From JAYZDF01 sp036337945 (GTDB taxonomy: Bacteria > Myxococcota > Kuafuiibacteriia > Kuafuiibacteriales > Kuafuiibacteriaceae): 17,239 bases of DNA. Location of the stretch: assembly GCA_036337945.1 (NCBI GenBank), contig JAYZDF010000024.1:1-17239 (forward strand), read 5' to 3'. This document shows positions 14,585 through 17,239 of this stretch, piece after piece; positions within the stretch are counted from its first letter, which is position 1, and every line of letters starts with the position of its first letter. The notes beneath the pieces were generated by a model. It did no database searches, was not told where the DNA came from, and saw only the letters and a list, made by a program, of their open reading frames with translations. The translations under genes and the position numbers were made by a program.

Positions 14585-15235
14585 CTATCTGCGAATGACT
14601 TTGGTTGGCGCGTAACGCTCGACCTCAATTCCGTATCTTTTCACTGTTTTGGGTTCGACCGGAATGAGCCATGGATGAACCCCTGAATCTTGCTGAGGTG
14701 GGAGCATGACGCCCGCGTCACCAGCCAGTGAGCGGTTCGCCTGTAAGACCTTTTCTTTTTCTTCTAGATACTCAGCGGCTTTGTCTGCCGGAAGCCCGAA
14801 CCCTTCTTCCACCATTATGATTCCATCAACTCCGCCATCTGACCCGTCTGCGGCATTCTGAGTCCCGCCGCTATTCTCTCCAGCAAGTGTGCTGGTAGGT
14901 GCTTCTGGGATTTGAGCCATTACTTCAGTGACGCCTTCCGGTAGGTTATTTTGCTCAATCGGAGGCGGAATCATCTCGCCTGTTTTCGAATCGATCTTTG
15001 TTTCGCGGGAGTTTGTTGAAGTACGAGTCACGACTTTTGCACGTTCTGCTTTTGGTGCTGCACTGCGTTTTCGCTCTGTGTTTGTGGGTTCTAACCCCGG
15101 TTTAGACCGGACTGATTCGTTCGGCTTTTTTGAGGTACACGAACATTTGCAACCTGATGCAACCATGAGCCCAAGAGTGACTCCATAGATGACTCGCTTT
15201 GGATAGGACCAACTCATATCTACGAGAGTGAACAT
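14585..15235 (-). CDS. Hypothetical lipoprotein
   Basis: The product is 216 residues from ATG 15235, or 210 from ATG 15217; neither start has a clear Shine-Dalgarno. The N-terminus is a lipoprotein signal peptide with lipobox 'VASGC' and lipidated Cys29, followed directly by two more cysteines (GCKCSC: C29, C31, C33). Residues about 34-75 are basic and Ser/Thr-rich, and most of the rest is Pro/Gly/Glu/Asp-rich and predicted to be mostly disordered, with one likely helix ('DKAAEYLEEKEKVLQANRSL'). The C-terminus is 'VERYAPTKVIRR'. I recognise no family. It follows the large surface-repeat gene on the same strand about 110 bases later, behind a hairpin, so co-transcription is uncertain. Confidence 0.7.
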   Translation of the reverse strand: MFTLVDMSWSYPKRVIYGVTLGLMVASGCKCSCTSKKPNESVRSKPGLEPTNTERKRSAAPKAERAKVVTRTSTNSRETKIDSKTGEMIPPPIEQNNLPEGVTEVMAQIPEAPTSTLAGENSGGTQNAADGSDGGVDGIIMVEEGFGLPADKAAEYLEEKEKVLQANRSLAGDAGVMLPPQQDSGVHPWLIPVEPKTVKRYGIEVERYAPTKVIRR

Positions 15236-15307
15236 GGCACAAATTAGGAGGGTGAGTAAATCGGAGATTTGATTTGTACGGAAGAGAAGGGGCGATAAAG
15301 GAAGTTC

Positions 15308-15334
15308 GGGCGCTCGAAAAGAGGTCGAGCGCCC
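15308..15334 (-). terminator. Hairpin after the surface-repeat gene, probable terminator
   Basis: GGGCGCTCGA (15308-15317) and TCGAGCGCCC (15325-15334) form a perfect 10-bp GC-rich stem with a 7-base loop, starting 12 bases after the minus-strand stop codon. No T tract follows on the minus strand, so termination efficiency is uncertain; the plus side has only TTGATCTTT. Confidence 0.65.
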
Positions 15335-15346
15335 TTGATCTTTGAG

Positions 15347-17239
15347 TTACTGAACGCCGCTCTCTAGGAGCGTTTCGAGCTTCTTGATACGCGCCTCAAG
15401 ATCCTCAATTCGCTTCTCGTATACGGCCGCAGAGTCTTGGGTAGGAGACTTGGTATTGGCCGCACCTTGACTGGTGGTTGGACTGATCCAAACTCGAACG
15501 TAGCCGCGATCTCCATGCTCACTGTCGCCGGAGAAGCTCTCCAAAGCGACACCAATTACCGCACAGTTGTCACAGCTGCCACCCTTCATTGCATGACCTG
15601 GTGTCGTCGACAGAACGAGTGTGTCACCCGGATTGATGGGACCATTTTCCAGCGTTACTTTCACCGGTGTGTTACCCGCAAGGGTAACAGGTGGTGTACC
15701 ATCTTCCTTGTCGCCCAAAACGATAGCAGGTTCGTACGCAACAACACCCGCGATAAATCGCGTGTCACTTGAGCGAGCAATACGGAACATTTCAACATTA
15801 TTTTCGTCAATTGTGAGAATATCGCCGGCTTCGACGGACTCCGATACAGCTACTTGTTCTGCAATGTCAAATCGTCTTCGACCATTGAAGTACGTGCCAC
15901 CAGATGAGCTGAGTTCAATGATATCATGTCCGTCGTTTCGAACACCGATCGAAAGTTTATAACATTCGCCACCGCAGCGTCGCTCCAAACGCATCCAAGC
16001 GTCGTCGCCACCACCGCCCCAGCGGTCATTCTGGAAGTCGAAACCAATAGCATTCCCGTTTCCATGATGACCATCGATCAGAATCATCGCATCGGAGAAG
16101 AACCGGAGATGATCGTGATTGTCATTCACGATACCGAGTTCAAGGCGAGTCGCTTCACCACCGACACTGTAGTAGCGCATCCAAGCGTCATCGCCACCAC
16201 CACCCCAGCGGTTGTTCGGGAAGTTGAAACCTAAAGTGGTTCCGCCAGGACCGTAGAGCTCAATCTGTCCGCCTGAATACAGTTCCATTTCGTCGTGGCC
16301 ATCATTGCTGATACCCAGTTGAAGCGCAGTGTCCTCACCACCACCATCACGGTAGTATCGGAGCCAAGCGTCATCGCCACCGCCGCCGTAAGGGTTCTCT
16401 GGGAAGCCAACACCGTTATTACCACCACCGGCGGATGCTTTGATAAATTGATATCCACTGCTTCCACCACTTGGCCACGACGTGCGACAAGCGCCTCGAA
16501 TACAAACAGCGTCACCTACGTAAATTCTGTTGGCAACACGGACATTGTAGTCGCCGTTACCGACACTCATCACTTCACCAGTCGGTGTTCCGTTTGGATT
16601 GTAGCCCGCATACATCCTAATACCGTTGTAGCCGTGGTAACCCACCATCTTGATACCGGTGTGGTAGTTGATCACCATATCCGGATATGGATGACTCCAG
16701 GCGCCCGGCTCCTGGTAAATGGCGTAGTGGTCGTGACCAGCACCGCTGTTTCCACCGACGCCGTGAGGACGTAGGTGACGGAAGTTGACTCGTTCGAAAG
16801 AACTCGAACCATCCACACGGAGATTGTTGGTGCCTGGATCAGCTCCCGGGCCCACTTTTAGACCGCCTCGCGCGACGATGTAATTTTCGGCGTAAATCGT
16901 ACCGTTGGTTTGGATATTGTAACCACCGTAGTCGCTACCACCCTGTCGAATTTCTCCGTCCGCTCTGAAATGTCCTGGTGTATAGACACCACTACCCCAG
17001 TGGCCACTCTGGTTCAGGCGCAGCCAGCTGTCGCCGCTGAACCCCGTGAGTGAATCGCGTCCATCAAGATCAATACCGGACGTCACTGAGTTGGTGTTGA
17101 TATCTAGGCGGTTACTACCTGAACTCTTTCCAATATAAATATTCCCTTCGTTCAAGAGGTGATTCTTGACGCGAACGTTATAGTCGCCGTTACCGACGCT
17201 CATCACTTCACCGGTCGGTGTTCCGTCTGCTTTGTAGCC
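15347..17239 (-). CDS. Repeat-built surface or fibre-like protein with C-terminal coiled coil (5' end outside window)
   Basis: The frame stays open to the window edge: codons before the apparent GTG at 17206 read GYKADGTPTGEV, which repeats an internal segment, so this is the 3' part of a longer gene (at least 630 codons seen). Content, numbered from that GTG: Gly/Asn/Asp-rich beta segments; 'HDHYAIYQEPGAWSHPYPDM' (159-178); 'GDAVCIRGACRTSWPSGG' (231-248), a Cys motif seen in deltaproteobacterial fibre-like proteins; three tandem repeats of about 61 residues centred on 'WGGGGDDAWMRYY' (267-445); and a terminal module with 'IAGVVAYEPAIVLG' and 'NGPINPGDTLVLSTTPGHAM' (485-540), common at the end of adhesin or tail-fibre proteins. 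Residues 596-616 form a short coiled coil ('YEKRIEDLEARIKKLETLLE'), probably for trimerisation. The partner and ligand are unknown. Confidence 0.8.
   Translation of the reverse strand, partial: GYKADGTPTGEVMSVGNGDYNVRVKNHLLNEGNIYIGKSSGSNRLDINTNSVTSGIDLDGRDSLTGFSGDSWLRLNQSGHWGSGVYTPGHFRADGEIRQGGSDYGGYNIQTNGTIYAENYIVARGGLKVGPGADPGTNNLRVDGSSSFERVNFRHLRPHGVGGNSGAGHDHYAIYQEPGAWSHPYPDMVINYHTGIKMVGYHGYNGIRMYAGYNPNGTPTGEVMSVGNGDYNVRVANRIYVGDAVCIRGACRTSWPSGGSSGYQFIKASAGGGNNGVGFPENPYGGGGDDAWLRYYRDGGGEDTALQLGISNDGHDEMELYSGGQIELYGPGGTTLGFNFPNNRWGGGGDDAWMRYYSVGGEATRLELGIVNDNHDHLRFFSDAMILIDGHHGNGNAIGFDFQNDRWGGGGDDAWMRLERRCGGECYKLSIGVRNDGHDIIELSSSGGTYFNGRRRFDIAEQVAVSESVEAGDILTIDENNVEMFRIARSSDTRFIAGVVAYEPAIVLGDKEDGTPPVTLAGNTPVKVTLENGPINPGDTLVLSTTPGHAMKGGSCDNCAVIGVALESFSGDSEHGDRGYVRVWISPTTSQGAANTKSPTQDSAAVYEKRIEDLEARIKKLETLLESGVQ
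15872..16408 (-). repeat. Three tandem ~61-residue coding repeats
   Basis: The motif GGGGDDAW recurs at residues 274, 335 and 397 of the partial protein (spacing 61 and 62), each preceded by 'GF.F.N.RW' and followed by 'L.LGI.NDGHD...L'. The third copy has diverged at the centre ('LERRCGGECYKLSIGVRNDG') and carries its own Cys pair. These are coding repeats and give visible DNA-level similarity around 15987, 16180 and 16363. Confidence 0.85.
16542..17239 (-). repeat. Direct repeat of a 65-base coding segment, period 633 bases
   Basis: Bases 16542-16606 and 17175-17239 differ at only about seven positions and encode 'GTPTGEVMSVGNGDYNVRV' twice. The copies are exactly 633 bases (211 codons) apart, which suggests a large repeated module continuing beyond the window edge. 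Confidence 0.85.

Noticed and set aside
15250..15275. AGGAGG followed by GTG on the plus strand
   Set aside because: The frame from the GTG ends after only six codons, so no gene follows.
15960..16400. CRISPR-like spaced repeats
   Set aside because: The repeats are about 183-186 bases apart, in frame, and translate to the tandem protein repeat; spacing and sequence do not fit a CRISPR array.
15437..16774. Several open frames on the plus strand opposite the surface-repeat gene
   Set aside because: They mirror the Gly/Asp/Asn-rich coding repeats of the minus strand, giving Thr/Val-rich shadows, and none has a ribosome binding site with a plausible protein.

Overview
The window comes from a Gram-negative bacterium, most likely of the Myxococcota / former Deltaproteobacteria type. 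The clues are a secreted CsgG/LpoB-like protein paired with a lipoprotein that has a 'PDA/DAG'-rich linker and a Cys-rich CGNDC...CGVC...C motif, several lipoprotein signal peptides, and a large repetitive surface protein. Base composition looks close to balanced and gene density is ordinary. No tRNA, rRNA, IS element, CRISPR array or phage module was recognised. The lineage is an inference from protein style, not from a marker gene.

Layout. (1) 1-962, plus strand: 3' part of a periplasmic amino-acid/amide-type ABC substrate-binding protein. (2) 969-2885, minus: YgiQ-type radical SAM protein, convergent with (1). (3) 3102-8955, minus: a tight five-gene purine (urate) degradation operon, transcribed puuD-like -> allantoicase/OHCU decarboxylase fusion -> uraH -> DUF6986/CitE-like enzyme -> puuE. 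Junctions range from 6 nt gaps to a 4 nt overlap. (4) 8956-9278: divergent intergenic region with two dyads. (5) 9279-11701, plus: secreted CsgG/LpoB-like protein translationally coupled to a lipoprotein. (6) 11846-14299, minus: 817-aa secreted protein that looks like the bacterial 'transglutaminase elicitor' family, with a strong terminator behind it. (7) 14585-15235, minus: small lipoprotein. (8) 15347 to beyond the window end, minus: repeat-built surface or fibre protein with a C-terminal coiled coil.

How the operon works. The PuuD-type membrane protein should oxidise urate to 5-hydroxyisourate, UraH hydrolyses that to OHCU, the C-terminal half of the fusion decarboxylates OHCU to (S)-allantoin, PuuE opens allantoin to allantoate, and the N-terminal half of the fusion (allantoicase) gives ureidoglycolate plus urea. 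No recognised ureidoglycolate lyase is present. The remaining gene, a CitE/HpcH-superfamily enzyme of unknown substrate, sits where a ureidoglycolate- or glyoxylate-handling enzyme would be expected.

The most notable observation is in PuuD. The characterised form of this enzyme carries a C-terminal cytochrome c domain (CxxCH). Here there is no CxxCH. After a Lys/Ala/Thr-rich linker the protein ends in a domain with a His...Cys-x-x-His-x-x-Met cupredoxin-like site (H458, C497, H500, M503) followed by a carboxypeptidase-regulatory-like beta unit. This suggests a urate oxidase that passes electrons to copper instead of haem.
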